A stretch of 64,000 nucleotides of DNA from Aliigemmobacter aestuarii (lineage in GTDB: Bacteria > Pseudomonadota > Alphaproteobacteria > Rhodobacterales > Rhodobacteraceae), in assembly GCF_004799285.1 (NCBI RefSeq), contig NZ_SSND01000003.1, positions 451,815 to 515,814 of the forward strand. The letters are read 5' to 3'. The translations under genes were made by a program, and so were the position numbers. Of this stretch, positions 35,311-44,783 are shown in pieces; the first letter of the stretch is position 1, and every line of letters starts with the position of its first letter. A model generated the notes under the pieces. The model searched no databases. It was not told where the DNA came from and saw only the letters and a list, made by a program, of their open reading frames with translations.

Positions 35311-36278
35311 CGATACGCGCCGTGGTCAGGGGCGTCGGGCACTATCTGCCCGAACGTGTGGTTCCGAATTCCGAGTTCGAAAAGACCATCGAGACATCCG
35401 ACGAATGGATTCGCACGCGCTCGGGGATCGAGAGGCGGCATTTCGCGGCTGAAGGGGAAAACACCTCGGATCTTGCGACCCGTGCCGCCGAGGCGGCGCT
35501 TGCCGATGCCGGGATGACCGCGGACGACATCGACGCGATCATCCTTGCCACCTCGACCGCCGACCTCACCTTCCCGTCGGCTGCGACGATGGTGCAGGCG
35601 CGGCTTGGGATGACGCGCGGCTTTGCCTTCGACGTGCAGGCGGTCTGCGCCGGATTCGTCTTCGCGCTCGCGAATGCCAACGCGCTGATTCTGTCGGGCC
35701 AGGCCCGGCGGGTCATGGTGATCGGGGCGGAAACCTTTTCCCGCCTGATGGACTGGACCGACCGGGGCACCTGCGTGCTGTTTGGCGACGGCGCGGGTGC
35801 GCTGGTGCTGGAGGCGCAGGAGGGCGCGGGCACCACGGCGGACCGGGGCATCCTTGCCACCGACCTTCATTCCGACGGCCGCCACCGCGACATCCTTTAC
35901 GTCGATGGCGGCACGTCGACCGGAACCACCGGCCACCTGCGCATGGAAGGCAAGGAAGTTTTCCGCCACGCCATTGAAAAACTTGCAGAAACCGCCCATT
36001 CCGCGCTTGATCGCGCGGGCCTGACCGGGGCGGATGTGGACTGGATCGTGCCGCATCAGGCCAACATCCGCATCATCGAAGGCACCGCAAAACGGATGCA
36101 GGTTCCGATGGACCGGGTCGTTGTGACGGTGCAGGACCACGGCAACACCTCGGCGGCGTCGATCCCGCTTGCGCTGTCGGTGGGCAAGGCGCGGGGCCAG
36201 ATCAAGACCGGCGACCTGATCGTCACCGAAGCGATCGGCGGCGGCCTTGCCTGGGGCGCGGTTGTCCTGCGCTGGTGA
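35307..36278 (+). CDS. fabH: 3-oxoacyl-[ACP] synthase III
   Basis: A 323-aa KAS III that condenses acetyl-CoA with malonyl-ACP to start fatty acid synthesis. The catalytic triad is visible: Cys114 in FDVQAVCAGF, His in WIVPHQANIRI and Asn in QDHGNTSAAS. The N-terminal YLPERVVPNSEFEKTIETSDEWI and TRSGIERRHFA are typical. The ATG overlaps the plsX stop. About 100 bp of AT-richer sequence follows before ihfA, including TTGACT near 36328, a possible -35 for an internal ihfA promoter. Confidence 0.96.
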   Translation: MTIRAVVRGVGHYLPERVVPNSEFEKTIETSDEWIRTRSGIERRHFAAEGENTSDLATRAAEAALADAGMTADDIDAIILATSTADLTFPSAATMVQARLGMTRGFAFDVQAVCAGFVFALANANALILSGQARRVMVIGAETFSRLMDWTDRGTCVLFGDGAGALVLEAQEGAGTTADRGILATDLHSDGRHRDILYVDGGTSTGTTGHLRMEGKEVFRHAIEKLAETAHSALDRAGLTGADVDWIVPHQANIRIIEGTAKRMQVPMDRVVVTVQDHGNTSAASIPLALSVGKARGQIKTGDLIVTEAIGGGLAWGAVVLRW

Positions 36279-36378
36279 AAAACCGCTCTGACGTGCGCTG
36301 AAAAACCCGCGCCAAGTGGTTGTTATTGACTCGAAAAATCAACTGCCCCATCCTGCCCGAAAACCCGGGGGGGATAAG

Positions 36379-36681
36379 ATGAGTGACAAGACCCTGACTC
36401 GCATGGATCTCAGCGAGGCCGTTTTTCGTGAAGTCGGCCTGTCGCGCAATGAATCCGCGCAGCTGGTGGAAAGCGTTCTGCAGCACATGTCCGATGCTCT
36501 GGTGGCCGGCGAGAGCGTCAAGATCTCGTCCTTCGGCACCTTCAGCGTGCGGTCGAAATCGGCCCGAGTCGGGCGCAATCCGAAAACCGGCGACGAGGTT
36601 CCGATCAGCCCGCGCCGGGTGCTGTCCTTCCGTCCCTCGCATCTGATGAAGGATCGCGTCGCCGCCGGCAAGAAGCGCTAA
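36379..36681 (+). CDS. ihfA: Integration host factor subunit alpha
   Basis: A 100-aa DNA-bending HU/IHF family subunit, pairing with IHF-beta. It has the N-terminal [64 protein letters not shown] (the beta-arm with the intercalating Pro) and a basic tail KKR. The ATG at 36379 follows a GGGGGGGAT ribosome site. The fabH-ihfA-MerR order is conserved in Rhodobacterales. IHF affects replication, phage-type recombination and photosynthesis gene control in relatives. Confidence 0.95.
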   Translation: MSDKTLTRMDLSEAVFREVGLSRNESAQLVESVLQHMSDALVAGESVKISSFGTFSVRSKSARVGRNPKTGDEVPISPRRVLSFRPSHLMKDRVAAGKKR

Positions 36682-36696
36682 GAAGGGGCGAGCGGG

Positions 36697-37533
36697 ATGG
36701 AGAAATCGCCGGAGGCTTTCCGCACCATCAGCGAGGTGGCCGAGCTGCTGGAGATTCCGGCGCATGTCCTGCGGTTCTGGGAAAGCCGCTTTCCGCAGAT
36801 CCGCCCGGTCAAGCGGGCTGGCGGGCGGCGATACTACCGCCCCGCCGATGTGGCGCTTCTGTCGGGCATCCGAAGGCTCTTGCATGACGAGGGCATGACG
36901 ATCCGCGGCGTGCAAAAGATCCTGCGCGAAAAGGGCGTCCGCCATGTCGCGGGCCTGACCGAGGAACCCGAGGTCGAAGCGATCGAACTTCAATCCGAAC
37001 CGGCCGATGCCGTGGCGACCGAGGCCGAGATCATCCAGCTTTCCGACCGCGTGACCGCCGAGGCCGCCGCGCCGCGTGCCACCGCCGATAGTCCCGACGC
37101 CGAGGATGCGGGCATTTCCCCCGTCATGGCCGAAGACAGCGGCCACTGGCCCGCCGACCCGTCAGAGGATGACCAGCCGGAACTTGCGCCCGATGCCGAC
37201 CTGCCCGCGCCGTGGTCTGCCGACCCCGAAGCGCCCGAACCAGAACCGGCGTCCATGCGCGAACCGGAACCTGAGGGCCAGCCGCTGATCCTGTCGGCCG
37301 GCAATGAGGCCGCCGAAGGGGGCGAGGAACCCGCAACCGCCCTGCCCCCGGCCCTACCGGATGTGCCCTTCGACCCGCGGATCGAAGATGCGCCCTTCCA
37401 TATCCCGACCCGGTTGCGCGGCCTGACCGCCGACCGGATGGCCGATCGCGCGCCCCGTCTGGCGGTGCTTCACACCCGTTTGCAGGCGCTTCGTTCGACC
37501 CTTTCCGAACGTTCTGGCAAGAACCGCAGCTAA
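36697..37533 (+). CDS. MerR family transcriptional regulator
   Basis: A 278-aa protein. Residues 1-80 are a MerR winged helix: [25 protein letters not shown] (HTH) and [23 protein letters not shown] (wing and second helix), then [15 protein letters not shown]. The C-terminal two thirds is a low-complexity Pro/Glu/Ala-rich region with no ligand pocket I recognise and no Cys cluster for metals. Members of this family regularly follow ihfA and precede tRNA-Pro in Rhodobacterales; the target is unknown. It lies 15 bp after ihfA, so co-transcription is likely. Confidence 0.88.
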   Translation: MEKSPEAFRTISEVAELLEIPAHVLRFWESRFPQIRPVKRAGGRRYYRPADVALLSGIRRLLHDEGMTIRGVQKILREKGVRHVAGLTEEPEVEAIELQSEPADAVATEAEIIQLSDRVTAEAAAPRATADSPDAEDAGISPVMAEDSGHWPADPSEDDQPELAPDADLPAPWSADPEAPEPEPASMREPEPEGQPLILSAGNEAAEGGEEPATALPPALPDVPFDPRIEDAPFHIPTRLRGLTADRMADRAPRLAVLHTRLQALRSTLSERSGKNRS

Positions 37534-37557
37534 GCCGCAGCCGATGCGCTTTCCTGC

Positions 37558-37585
37558 TTGCCCCCGCCCGAAAAACGGTTATGTA
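37558..37585 (+). promoter_or_regulatory. Promoter of tRNA-Pro
   Basis: TTGCCC (37558-37563) and TATGTA (37580-37585), spaced 16 bp, place the start near 37592, four bases before the mature tRNA. Confidence 0.5.
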
Positions 37586-37595
37586 TCGCCACGTT

Positions 37596-37673
37596 CGGGC
37601 CGTGGCGCAGCCTGGTTAGCGCGTCCGTCTGGGGGGCGGAAGGTCGCGAGTTCGAATCTCGCCGGCCCGACCA
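37596..37673 (+). tRNA. tRNA-Pro (anticodon GGG)
   Basis: The acceptor arm CGGGCCG pairs with CGGCCCG. The D-stem is GCGC/GCGC, the anticodon stem TCCGT/GCGGA encloses loop CTGGGGG (anticodon GGG), and the T arm is CGAGTTCGAATCTCG. The encoded 3' end is ACCA. It reads CCC and CCU proline codons. Confidence 0.95.
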
Positions 37674-37679
37674 TCACGA

Positions 37680-37716
37680 AAAACGCCCGCCCCTGGGATC
37701 AGGGTGCGGGCGTTTT
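37680..37716 (+). terminator. Terminator after tRNA-Pro
   Basis: AAAACGCCCGC (37680-37690) pairs perfectly with GCGGGCGTTTT (37706-37716), with an inner CCCT/AGGG stem. It separates tRNA-Pro from dcd. Confidence 0.85.
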
Positions 37717-37734
37717 CATTCGCGGGGGAATGGA

Positions 37735-38814
37735 ATGAAGGGCCAAGGCGTTCTGCCATCACAGGCCATTCGCGGCCTGATCGGGTCCGGCGCGCTTTCC
37801 GCCGATCCGGCAATCACTCCCGGCCAGATCCAGCCCGCAAGCCTCGACCTCAGGCTGGGAACGGTGGCCTACCGCGTGCGCGCCTCGTTTCTGGCCGGTG
37901 CAGGCCGCAGCGTCGCCGAACGGCTGGCCGAGTTCGAAATGCACCGTGTGGACCTGACGCAGGGCGCGGTTCTGGAAAAGGGCTGTGTCTATGTGATTCC
38001 GCTGATGGAACGGCTGGCCCTGCCCGAAGGCGTCACGGCGGTGGCGAATGCCAAGTCCTCGACCGGGCGGCTTGATCTTCTGACCCGCACGATCACCGAT
38101 GGCGGGGTGGAATTCGACCGGATCGCGCCGGGTTATTCCGGCCCGCTTTACGCCGAGGTCTGCCCGCGGTCCTTCTCGGTGCTGGTGCGCCCCGGCATGC
38201 GGCTGAACCAGATCCGCTTTCGCCAGGGTCAGGCGGTGCTGAGCGACGATGCGTTGCGCGCGCTGAACGCCGCCGAACCGCTGGTGTCCGGCAAGGCGGT
38301 GATTTCCGAAGGCCTGGGATTTTCCGTCGACCTGCGCCCCGAGACGGGCGATCTGGTCGGCTATCGCGCCAAGCCGCATGCCGGCGTGATCGACCTTGAC
38401 CGCATCGGGCACTACCCGGCGGCGGATTTCTGGGAAGAGATTCGCACGACCGAGGGGCGGATCATCCTCGACCCAGGCGCCTTCTACATCCTCGTCAGCC
38501 GCGAGGCGGTGACGATCCCGCCCGATTACGCCGCCGAAATGGCCCCCTATCTGGCCATGGTGGGCGAATTCCGGGTGCATTACGCAGGTTTCTTCGACCC
38601 CGGCTTCGGCCATTCGGCGGCGGGCGGCGCGGGCTCGCGCGGGGTGCTGGAAGTGCGCTGCCACGAGGCGCCCTTCGTTCTGGAACACGGCCAGATCGTC
38701 GGGCGGCTGGTCTATGAACGGATGGCGGAACGCCCCGAAACGCTTTACGGCGCCGGCATCGCCTCGAACTATCAGGGCCAGGGGCTGAAACTGGCCAAGC
38801 ACTTCCGCACCTGA
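37735..38814 (+). CDS. dcd: 2'-deoxycytidine 5'-triphosphate deaminase, long form
   Basis: A 359-aa protein of the long DCD family (PF06559), about twice the length of E. coli Dcd (193 aa) because it carries two dUTPase-like domains in tandem. It makes dUTP for thymidylate synthesis. Motifs are GQIQPASLDLRLG, TAVANAKSSTGRLDLLTRTI and GYSGPLYAEVCPRSFSVLVRPGMRLNQIRF in the first half. The second half has a parallel set (GFSVDLRP, FYILVSREAVTIPPDYAAEM, GVLEVRCHEAPFVLEHGQIVGRL). GGGGGAA precedes the ATG at 37735. Convergent with the small gene at 38913. Confidence 0.9.
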   Translation: MKGQGVLPSQAIRGLIGSGALSADPAITPGQIQPASLDLRLGTVAYRVRASFLAGAGRSVAERLAEFEMHRVDLTQGAVLEKGCVYVIPLMERLALPEGVTAVANAKSSTGRLDLLTRTITDGGVEFDRIAPGYSGPLYAEVCPRSFSVLVRPGMRLNQIRFRQGQAVLSDDALRALNAAEPLVSGKAVISEGLGFSVDLRPETGDLVGYRAKPHAGVIDLDRIGHYPAADFWEEIRTTEGRIILDPGAFYILVSREAVTIPPDYAAEMAPYLAMVGEFRVHYAGFFDPGFGHSAAGGAGSRGVLEVRCHEAPFVLEHGQIVGRLVYERMAERPETLYGAGIASNYQGQGLKLAKHFRT

Positions 38815-38912
38815 CCTTCAACCTGACCCAAATACCCAGGAAACGCTGAGGCAAGCGGCGCCCGCCGCGCAGCCGAGGCAAAGGTCTTGCGCCGGCACGG
38901 CGCGCAATCGGA

Positions 38913-39125
38913 TCACCGCCCCAGGCGCCGGGTGATCTGGGCGGCCTTGCGGGCGCGTTTGGCGGCCTCGCGCGCGGCATCGGCCTGCTGACGGTCGGCC
39001 GGCGTCAGGTCGCCCGCCGGCTTGCCCCTGCGGCTGGCCATGTCCATCCCCTTCGAAATCCCGAGGTTGACCACACGGCCGATCACGCGGTTCACGATCA
39101 TCGAAATCAGGCGGTTTAGGTCCAT
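38913..39125 (-). CDS. Small basic protein downstream of scpB
   Basis: A 70-aa protein with an amphipathic N-terminal helix (MDLNRLISMIVNRVIGRVVN) and a strongly basic Ala/Arg-rich helical C-terminal half (QQADAAREAAKRARKAAQITRRLG). I do not recognise a characterised family, though similar small proteins follow scpB in related genomes. The ATG is 5 bp after the scpB stop, with GAGG about 9 nt upstream, so it is the last gene of the argS-scpB run. It is not TatA: the tatA transmembrane segment and hinge are missing. Confidence 0.6.
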   Translation of the reverse strand: MDLNRLISMIVNRVIGRVVNLGISKGMDMASRRGKPAGDLTPADRQQADAAREAAKRARKAAQITRRLGR

Positions 39126-39129
39126 CGCA

Positions 39130-39807
39130 TCAATCCTCGAACAGTTCACTCTGGCCGGTCACGGCCTCGTCCTCGTCATCCTCACCGGGGCCGCCGGGCA
39201 TGCCGGGGGGCGGGCGGTTGTCCAGAAGGCCCGCCGCGCGCAGGTCCTTCAGCCCCGGCAGGTCGCGGGCGGATTCCAGCCCGAAGTGATCCAGGAAGGA
39301 TTCGGTGACAACGAAGGTCACCGGGCGCCCCGGCGTCATCCGACGACGGCCAAAGCGGATCCATTCCAGTTCCAGAAGCTGGTCGATCGTGCCCCGGCTG
39401 ACGGCAACGCCGCGAATTTCCTCGATCTCGGCGCGGGTGACGGGCTGGTGATAGGCCACGATCGCCAGCGTCTCGATCGCCGCACGCGAAAGTTTTCGTG
39501 TCTCGACGGTTTCCTTCGTCATCAGGAAGCCAAGGTCGGGCGCGGTGCGCATCGCCCAGGAATCCCCCACCTTCACGAGGTTCACGCCGCGCCCTTCGTA
39601 GCGGCGGCGCAGATGCACCAGCGCCTCGGCCGGGTCGCAGCCATGGGGCATCCGTGCCTCGAGATCGGCGACCGTGACCGGATCGGCGCTGGCGAACAGG
39701 ATCGCCTCGACCATGCGTTCCTGTTCACCCATCGGCGGGGCCTCGAACAGGCTCCGCTCGGGTCCGGTCGCCTCTCCGGCGTGGTCGGTGATGGTGTCGT
39801 CGGTCAT
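39130..39807 (-). CDS. scpB: Segregation and condensation protein B
   Basis: A 225-aa kleisin-interacting winged-helix protein that binds ScpA and SMC in the bacterial condensin. It has MVEAILFASADPVTVADLEARM near the N-terminus, LSRAAIETLAIVAYHQPVTRAEIEEIRGVAVSRGTIDQLLELEWI (second winged helix), TESFLDHFGLESARDLPGLKDL, and a disordered acidic tail. It overlaps scpA by ATGA. Confidence 0.94.
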   Translation of the reverse strand: MTDDTITDHAGEATGPERSLFEAPPMGEQERMVEAILFASADPVTVADLEARMPHGCDPAEALVHLRRRYEGRGVNLVKVGDSWAMRTAPDLGFLMTKETVETRKLSRAAIETLAIVAYHQPVTRAEIEEIRGVAVSRGTIDQLLELEWIRFGRRRMTPGRPVTFVVTESFLDHFGLESARDLPGLKDLRAAGLLDNRPPPGMPGGPGEDDEDEAVTGQSELFED

Positions 39808-40598
39808 CCCGTCTCTTTCCTGCGGATCTGGATGGGGGCGAAGGTGTCGCCCTGACGCAATTCGATCTGCCCGCGCTTGGCCATTTCAAGAACCGCCGCG
39901 AAATGCGAGGCCGTGGCCGAACGGCGCGCCATCGGTGTGGCGTCCCATCCCTCGGGCAGCCAGCTTTGCAGGTCGGTCCAGCCGCCCGCATAGCCGATCA
40001 GGCCCCGCATCCGTTCCAGCGCCTGTTCCATCGTGAAGACATGTTCGCGGTCCATCACGAAGGGGCGGAATTCATCCTTGGTGCGGATGCGGGCATAGGC
40101 GCGCATCAGGTCCAGAAGCGTGGCGGTATAGGTTACACGGCGGGCGCGGGTAACCTCTTCGGGCAGGCCGCGGGCAAAGAAATCGCGCCCCTTCTGGTCG
40201 CGCGCCATAAGCTTGGCCGCGGCCTCGCGCATGGCCTGAAGGCGTTCCAGCTGAAAGGCGAGATGGGCGGCCAGATCCTCGGCGCTCGGGCCATCCTCGG
40301 TCGGGTCCGGGGGCAGGAGAAGCCGGGATTTCAGATAGGCAAGCCAGGCCGCCATCACCAGGTAATCGGCAGCCAGTTCGATCCTGAGCGCCTTGGCGCG
40401 TTCGACAAAGCCCAGATACTGTTCGGCCAGTTGCAGGACAGAGATGCGGCGAAGGTCCACCTTCTGGGTGCGCGACAGCGTCAGGAGCAGGTCAAGCGGC
40501 CCCTCGAAGCCGTCTACGTCGACGATCAGCGCCTCGGCCGCCAGCCTTTCGCTGACGCCGATCCGTTCCCCTTCGGCCTGTTCCCACTCGTCAGACAT
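39804..40598 (-). CDS. scpA: Segregation and condensation protein A
   Basis: A 264-aa kleisin of the SMC-ScpA-ScpB complex. It has VDVDGFEGPLDLLLTLSRTQKVDLRRISVLQLAEQYL (N-terminal kleisin region contacting the SMC neck), LAADYLVMAAWLAYLKSRLLLPP and the C-terminal winged helix binding the SMC head (FAAVLEMAKRGQIELRQGDTFAPI). It overlaps nagZ by 8 bp. Confidence 0.94.
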   Translation of the reverse strand: MSDEWEQAEGERIGVSERLAAEALIVDVDGFEGPLDLLLTLSRTQKVDLRRISVLQLAEQYLGFVERAKALRIELAADYLVMAAWLAYLKSRLLLPPDPTEDGPSAEDLAAHLAFQLERLQAMREAAAKLMARDQKGRDFFARGLPEEVTRARRVTYTATLLDLMRAYARIRTKDEFRPFVMDREHVFTMEQALERMRGLIGYAGGWTDLQSWLPEGWDATPMARRSATASHFAAVLEMAKRGQIELRQGDTFAPIQIRRKETG

Positions 40599-41628
40599 GC
40601 CCCTGCCCGTCCAGAAGCCCGGTCAGTTCGGACTCCAGTTGGACGATGTCAGCATATTCCGGCTCGCGACGCCAGCCCAGGGCCGCATCGGCCCGCGCCT
40701 GGGTGGCGGTATCCAGCCGTCCGGCCGCGGCGGCGACCTCGATCATCTGCCCAAGATCGCCCTTGCAGTGCAGCGCGATATCGCACCCCGCCGCCAGCGA
40801 GGCCGCGGTGCGCTGCGCAAGACTGCCCGACAGGGCCTCCATGTTCAGGTCGTCCGTCATCAGGACCCCGGCAAAGCCGATCCGGTCCCGGATCAGCCGC
40901 ACGACCTCGGGTGATTGCGTGGCCGGGCGCGCGTCGAAAGCGGAAAAGACGATATGCGCCGTCATCGCCAACGGCATGTCGGACAGGGCGGCGAAGGGCG
41001 CGAAATCGGTGCTCGCCAGAACCTCGGCCCCTTCGCTGACCGTGGGCAGGGCCTTGTGCGTATCAAGCGTGGCCCGGCCATGCCCCGGCATATGCTTCAC
41101 CACCGGCAGAACGCCGCCCGACAAAAGCCCGTTGGCCGCCGCACGACCCAGCCGGGCCACGCGCGCCGGATCATCCGACAGACAGCGGTTCTTGAGGAAC
41201 TCATGCGTGGCGCCGGTCGCCACATCCAGACAGGGCGCGCAGTTCCCGTCGATCCCCACCGCCCGCAGTTCCGAGGCGATGATGCGGTAGCGCAGCCAGA
41301 CCGCCCGTTCAGCCACGATGCGCGCATGGCCCGAAGGCGCGCCAGCCGTGGCCAGCCGGACCATTTCCAGCGGCGGCAGCCATTCGCGCCAATGCGGCGC
41401 GCGCAGGCGCTGCACGCGCCCGCCTTCCTGATCGACAAAGACAGGCGCATCACGGCCAACGGACGCGCGCAGCCCATCGGTCAGACGGCGCAGCTGATCG
41501 GGGCTTTCGACGTTGCGCGCAAAAAGGATGAACCCCCAAGGGTCGGCATCGCGAAAGAACGCCGCCTCATCCGCGCCAAGTTCAGGCCCGGCGCAGCCAA
41601 AGATGGTGGCGCCGTTCGTCGCGGTCAT
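40591..41628 (-). CDS. nagZ: Beta-N-acetylhexosaminidase (cell-wall recycling)
   Basis: A 345-aa cytoplasmic GH3 enzyme that cleaves GlcNAc from GlcNAc-anhydroMurNAc-peptides during peptidoglycan recycling. Signatures are VDQEGGRVQRLRAPHW, GNCAPCLDVA, VKHMPGHGRATLDTHKALP (with the His/Asp pair of the NagZ loop) and FAGVLMTDDLNMEALSG (nucleophile Asp). It overlaps the SPOR gene by 4 bp. In some bacteria it influences AmpC induction. Confidence 0.94.
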   Translation of the reverse strand: MTATNGATIFGCAGPELGADEAAFFRDADPWGFILFARNVESPDQLRRLTDGLRASVGRDAPVFVDQEGGRVQRLRAPHWREWLPPLEMVRLATAGAPSGHARIVAERAVWLRYRIIASELRAVGIDGNCAPCLDVATGATHEFLKNRCLSDDPARVARLGRAAANGLLSGGVLPVVKHMPGHGRATLDTHKALPTVSEGAEVLASTDFAPFAALSDMPLAMTAHIVFSAFDARPATQSPEVVRLIRDRIGFAGVLMTDDLNMEALSGSLAQRTAASLAAGCDIALHCKGDLGQMIEVAAAAGRLDTATQARADAALGWRREPEYADIVQLESELTGLLDGQGHV

Positions 41629-42710
41629 CGGATGGCAACGGGGATGCAGGCCGCCTCTTCCGCCAGAAGGGCGGAACAGAAGCGCCGGGCGTCGGCCTCA
41701 TCGTCAAAGCCATGCGCGCGCAGCCGGTAGAAGGTGCGCCCACCCGATTGCGCCGACTGGATGACACGGCCCTTTCCGGTCATCAGTTCGGTGAACCGTC
41801 CGGCCAGCTTGTCCCATTCGGCGCGGGCGGATTCGACATCGTCGAAGGCGCCAAGCTGGACCAGCCGGTCGCCCTTCTTCAGCGTCTCGGGATCGACCTC
41901 GGTCACGACGCCCGCAAGGGCACCGGCAACCGCATCGGCGACGGCGGCGGAAAGCGGATCATTCGCGGGGCTGGCCGCCGCGCGCTGGATCCCTGCGGGG
42001 CGCGACAGCGGGCGAAGCGACCGGGCGACCCCACCCGGCACGACCGCAGCGGCAGAGGCCTGCACCAGGTCCTCGGGCCCGCCGGGCGCAAGATCCGAAA
42101 GCGGCGCCGCCCCGTTGGCCAGCATGTCGGCCAGCGACAGCACATCCGTTGCCGCCCGTCCCGCCTCGGCCACCTCCGCCATCGGATCGGTCACGGACAG
42201 GCCCGGTTCCCCGGCCATTGCCGTAACCAGGGCATCGGCCACCGGATCGGTATCGGCGGGCGCAAGGGACGGCGCGGGCGCGGCGGCCACGATCGCCTCG
42301 GCCGGGGCGGGTTCGACCACGACGACGGGCGGGGCAAGGCCGGGCGCGTCCTCTTCGGCCAGGGCAACCGGCGCAGGCGCCAGCATGATCTGTTCCGGCA
42401 GCGGGGCCGCCGCCCCCACCGCCGCGATGGTGTTGATCGCAAGCCCCTGGTGATCGGCGACCGATCCGCCGGGGTTGCGAGGCGCGACGCGCATCGGGCC
42501 TTCCAGCGCGCGCACCACTGGAATGCCGTTGGCGTCCCGCACGGCGATCTTGTAGCCCCAGACGCCCACGCCGATGATGACGGCAACCGTCGTCAGCGCG
42601 CCTGCAAGGCTGATGATCCGTTGAAGGGGGGAAATCGCCAGCGGCGCGTGATGGTCCGCCGGGCCATAGCCGTAGCCATCTTCGACGTCGTCGAAATTCG
42701 GGTCTGCCAT
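41625..42710 (-). CDS. SPOR domain inner-membrane protein
   Basis: A 361-aa single-pass protein. A short cytoplasmic N-terminus precedes the membrane segment at about residues 32-52 (IISLAGALTTVAVIIGVGVWG). A long Pro/Ala-rich periplasmic linker follows, then a C-terminal SPOR domain (about residues 280-361; VQLGAFDDVESARAEWDKL, YRLRAHGFDDEADARRFCSAL) that should bind denuded glycan at the division site. The gene lies between argS and nagZ, joined to nagZ by ATGA, consistent with cell-wall work. Confidence 0.87.
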   Translation of the reverse strand: MADPNFDDVEDGYGYGPADHHAPLAISPLQRIISLAGALTTVAVIIGVGVWGYKIAVRDANGIPVVRALEGPMRVAPRNPGGSVADHQGLAINTIAAVGAAAPLPEQIMLAPAPVALAEEDAPGLAPPVVVVEPAPAEAIVAAAPAPSLAPADTDPVADALVTAMAGEPGLSVTDPMAEVAEAGRAATDVLSLADMLANGAAPLSDLAPGGPEDLVQASAAAVVPGGVARSLRPLSRPAGIQRAAASPANDPLSAAVADAVAGALAGVVTEVDPETLKKGDRLVQLGAFDDVESARAEWDKLAGRFTELMTGKGRVIQSAQSGGRTFYRLRAHGFDDEADARRFCSALLAEEAACIPVAIR

Positions 42711-42786
42711 GCTCTGCCTCTTTGCGGGGCAGTTGGTTCCGCCCCGTCGTCCTTGCCAGTCCTCACCCGACCGCGGCGCCTGTTGG

Positions 42787-44529
42787 TCAGCGCATTTCCT
42801 CGACCGGGGTGACTCCCAGAATAGCCAGGCCGGATGCGATCACAACGCCGACGGCACGCGCGAGCGCAATTTTTGCCTGCGTTGTGGCCTTTTCGTCCTG
42901 AATGAACCGCAAGGACGGCTCGTCATTGCCCCTGTTCCACAGCCCGTGCAGTTCCGAGGCCAGTTCGTAAAGGTAGAAGGCCACGCGATGCGCCTCGTTC
43001 CCCTTGGCGGCGATTTCCACCAGACGCGGCCATTCGGCGATCTTTTGGATCATGGCGATCTCGGCCGGATGGGACAGAAGACCCATGTCGGCCGCCGCCA
43101 ATGTGGCATCATCCATCGCGATCCCCGCCTCGCGCGCCTTGCGCAGCACCGAGTTGATCCGGGCATTGGCATACTGGACGTAGAAGACGGGGTTGTCTTT
43201 GGACTGTTCCAGCACCTTGTCGAAATCGAAATCCAGCGCCATGTCGTTCTTGCGCGTCAGCATGACAAAGCGCACAACGTCGGCGCCCACCTCGTCGATC
43301 AGGTCCCGCAGAGTGACGAAGGTGCCCGCCCGCTTCGACATCTTGACGATCTCGCCGCCCTTCAACAGCTTGACCAGCTGGATCAGCTTGATGTCGAGCG
43401 TCACGCGGTTTTCCGACAGCGCCGAGACGACGGCCTTGAGCCGCTTGACATAACCCGAATGATCGGCGCCGAAGATGTTGATCAGTTCGTCGAAGCCGCG
43501 CGTGACCTTGTCATAATGATAGGCGATGTCCGGGGCGAAATAGGTCCAGCTGCCATCGGATTTCTTCACCGGCCGGTCCACGTCATCGCCGAAGGCAGTG
43601 GAGCGGAACAGCGTCTGCTCGCGCGGCTCCCAGTCGTCCGGGGTCTTGCCCTTCGGCGGCTCCAGCACGCCTTCATAGATCAGCCCCTTGTCGCGCAGCG
43701 CGTTGATCGCCGCCTCGATCTTGCCGGTGCCGTAAAGCGCCTTTTCGCTGGAATAGACATCCATCCTGACGCCAAGCGCCGCCAGGTCCTCGCGGATCAC
43801 CGCCATCATCAGGTCGGTCGCGAAATCGCGCACTTCGGCCAGCCAGACCTCTTCGCCCTTGTCCAGAAGGCTCGGGCCGTATTTCGCCTTGAGCGCCTCG
43901 CCCACGGGGATCAGGTAATCGCCGGGATAAAGCCCCTCGCGGATCTCGGGTTCCAGCCCGTGCGCCTCGCGGTAGCGCTCATAGGCCGACCGCGCCAGCA
44001 CGTCGACCTGCGCGCCCCCGTCGTTGATGTAATATTCCCGCGTCACATCCCAGCCCGCGAAGGCCAGAAGCGCCGCCAGCGCATCGCCCACCACGGCGCC
44101 CCGTGCATGGGCCACATGCATCGGCCCCGTCGGGTTGGCCGAGACGAACTCGACATTCACGCGCTTTCCGGCCCCCAGCGTGGACCGGCCGTAATCCGTA
44201 CCGGCGGCAAGAACGGCCCCCACCAGCCCCTGCCAGACGCCCGGCTTCAGCCGCAGGTTCAGAAAGCCCGGCCCGGCAACGCCCGCCTCGGCGATGCGCC
44301 CGTCCGCCGCAAGTCGCGCGGCCAGAGCCTCGGCCAGCGGGCGGGGCTGCTGGCCCGCGGGTTTGGCCAGCACCATCGCGGCGTTGGTGGCCATGTCGCC
44401 ATGCGCAGGATCGCGCGGAGGCTCCACCGCGACGTTAGACAGGTCGAGCCCCGATGGCAGCGCCCCTTCGGCCACCATCGCCTCGATCTGGGCAATCACC
44501 AGCGCGCGGATTTCGGAAAACAGGTTCAT
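42787..44529 (-). CDS. argS: Arginyl-tRNA synthetase
   Basis: A 580-aa class I synthetase. It has the N-terminal Add-1 domain, [25 protein letters not shown] (HVAH as the HIGH-like motif), [25 protein letters not shown] and [15 protein letters not shown] (KMSK motif). The C-terminal anticodon-binding domain contains [16 protein letters not shown]. Upstream is the hairpin repeat at 44619-44780, so argS should have its own promoter in 44530-44618. Confidence 0.96.
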   Translation of the reverse strand: MNLFSEIRALVIAQIEAMVAEGALPSGLDLSNVAVEPPRDPAHGDMATNAAMVLAKPAGQQPRPLAEALAARLAADGRIAEAGVAGPGFLNLRLKPGVWQGLVGAVLAAGTDYGRSTLGAGKRVNVEFVSANPTGPMHVAHARGAVVGDALAALLAFAGWDVTREYYINDGGAQVDVLARSAYERYREAHGLEPEIREGLYPGDYLIPVGEALKAKYGPSLLDKGEEVWLAEVRDFATDLMMAVIREDLAALGVRMDVYSSEKALYGTGKIEAAINALRDKGLIYEGVLEPPKGKTPDDWEPREQTLFRSTAFGDDVDRPVKKSDGSWTYFAPDIAYHYDKVTRGFDELINIFGADHSGYVKRLKAVVSALSENRVTLDIKLIQLVKLLKGGEIVKMSKRAGTFVTLRDLIDEVGADVVRFVMLTRKNDMALDFDFDKVLEQSKDNPVFYVQYANARINSVLRKAREAGIAMDDATLAAADMGLLSHPAEIAMIQKIAEWPRLVEIAAKGNEAHRVAFYLYELASELHGLWNRGNDEPSLRFIQDEKATTQAKIALARAVGVVIASGLAILGVTPVEEMR

Positions 44530-44618
44530 GGGTCATGTCCTTTGCGTTGCAAAGGCACATGCCAGAGGGGCGCGGTCGGGTCAATTCCCCGCAGGGCTTT
44601 CCCGGCCTTGGCACCAAG

Positions 44619-44780
44619 AAAGGGGGGCTGTCTGCCCCCCTCTTTGCCTTGCGGCAAATTCACCCCCCGAGGGTATTTGGACCAGGTTGAAAGGGAATCT
44701 GAGGCAAACTTGCTTTCATTCTGGCTCAAATATCCCGGGGGTGAGGGCCGCAAGGCCCGAGGGGGAAGCGCCCCCTTCTT
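44619..44780. repeat. Dispersed G-rich intergenic hairpin repeat, copy 2
   Basis: Same orientation and order of parts as 12347-12502. The hairpin AAGGGGGGC/GCCCCCCT with loop TGTCT lies at 44620-44642. The two facing arms of the long inverted repeat lie near 44656-44678 and 44727-44747, and a closing hairpin AGGGGGAAGCGCCCCCT at 44760-44776. It lies directly after the holin stop (minus strand) and upstream of argS, so here it separates co-directional genes. Confidence 0.85.
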
Positions 44781-44783
44781 CCG

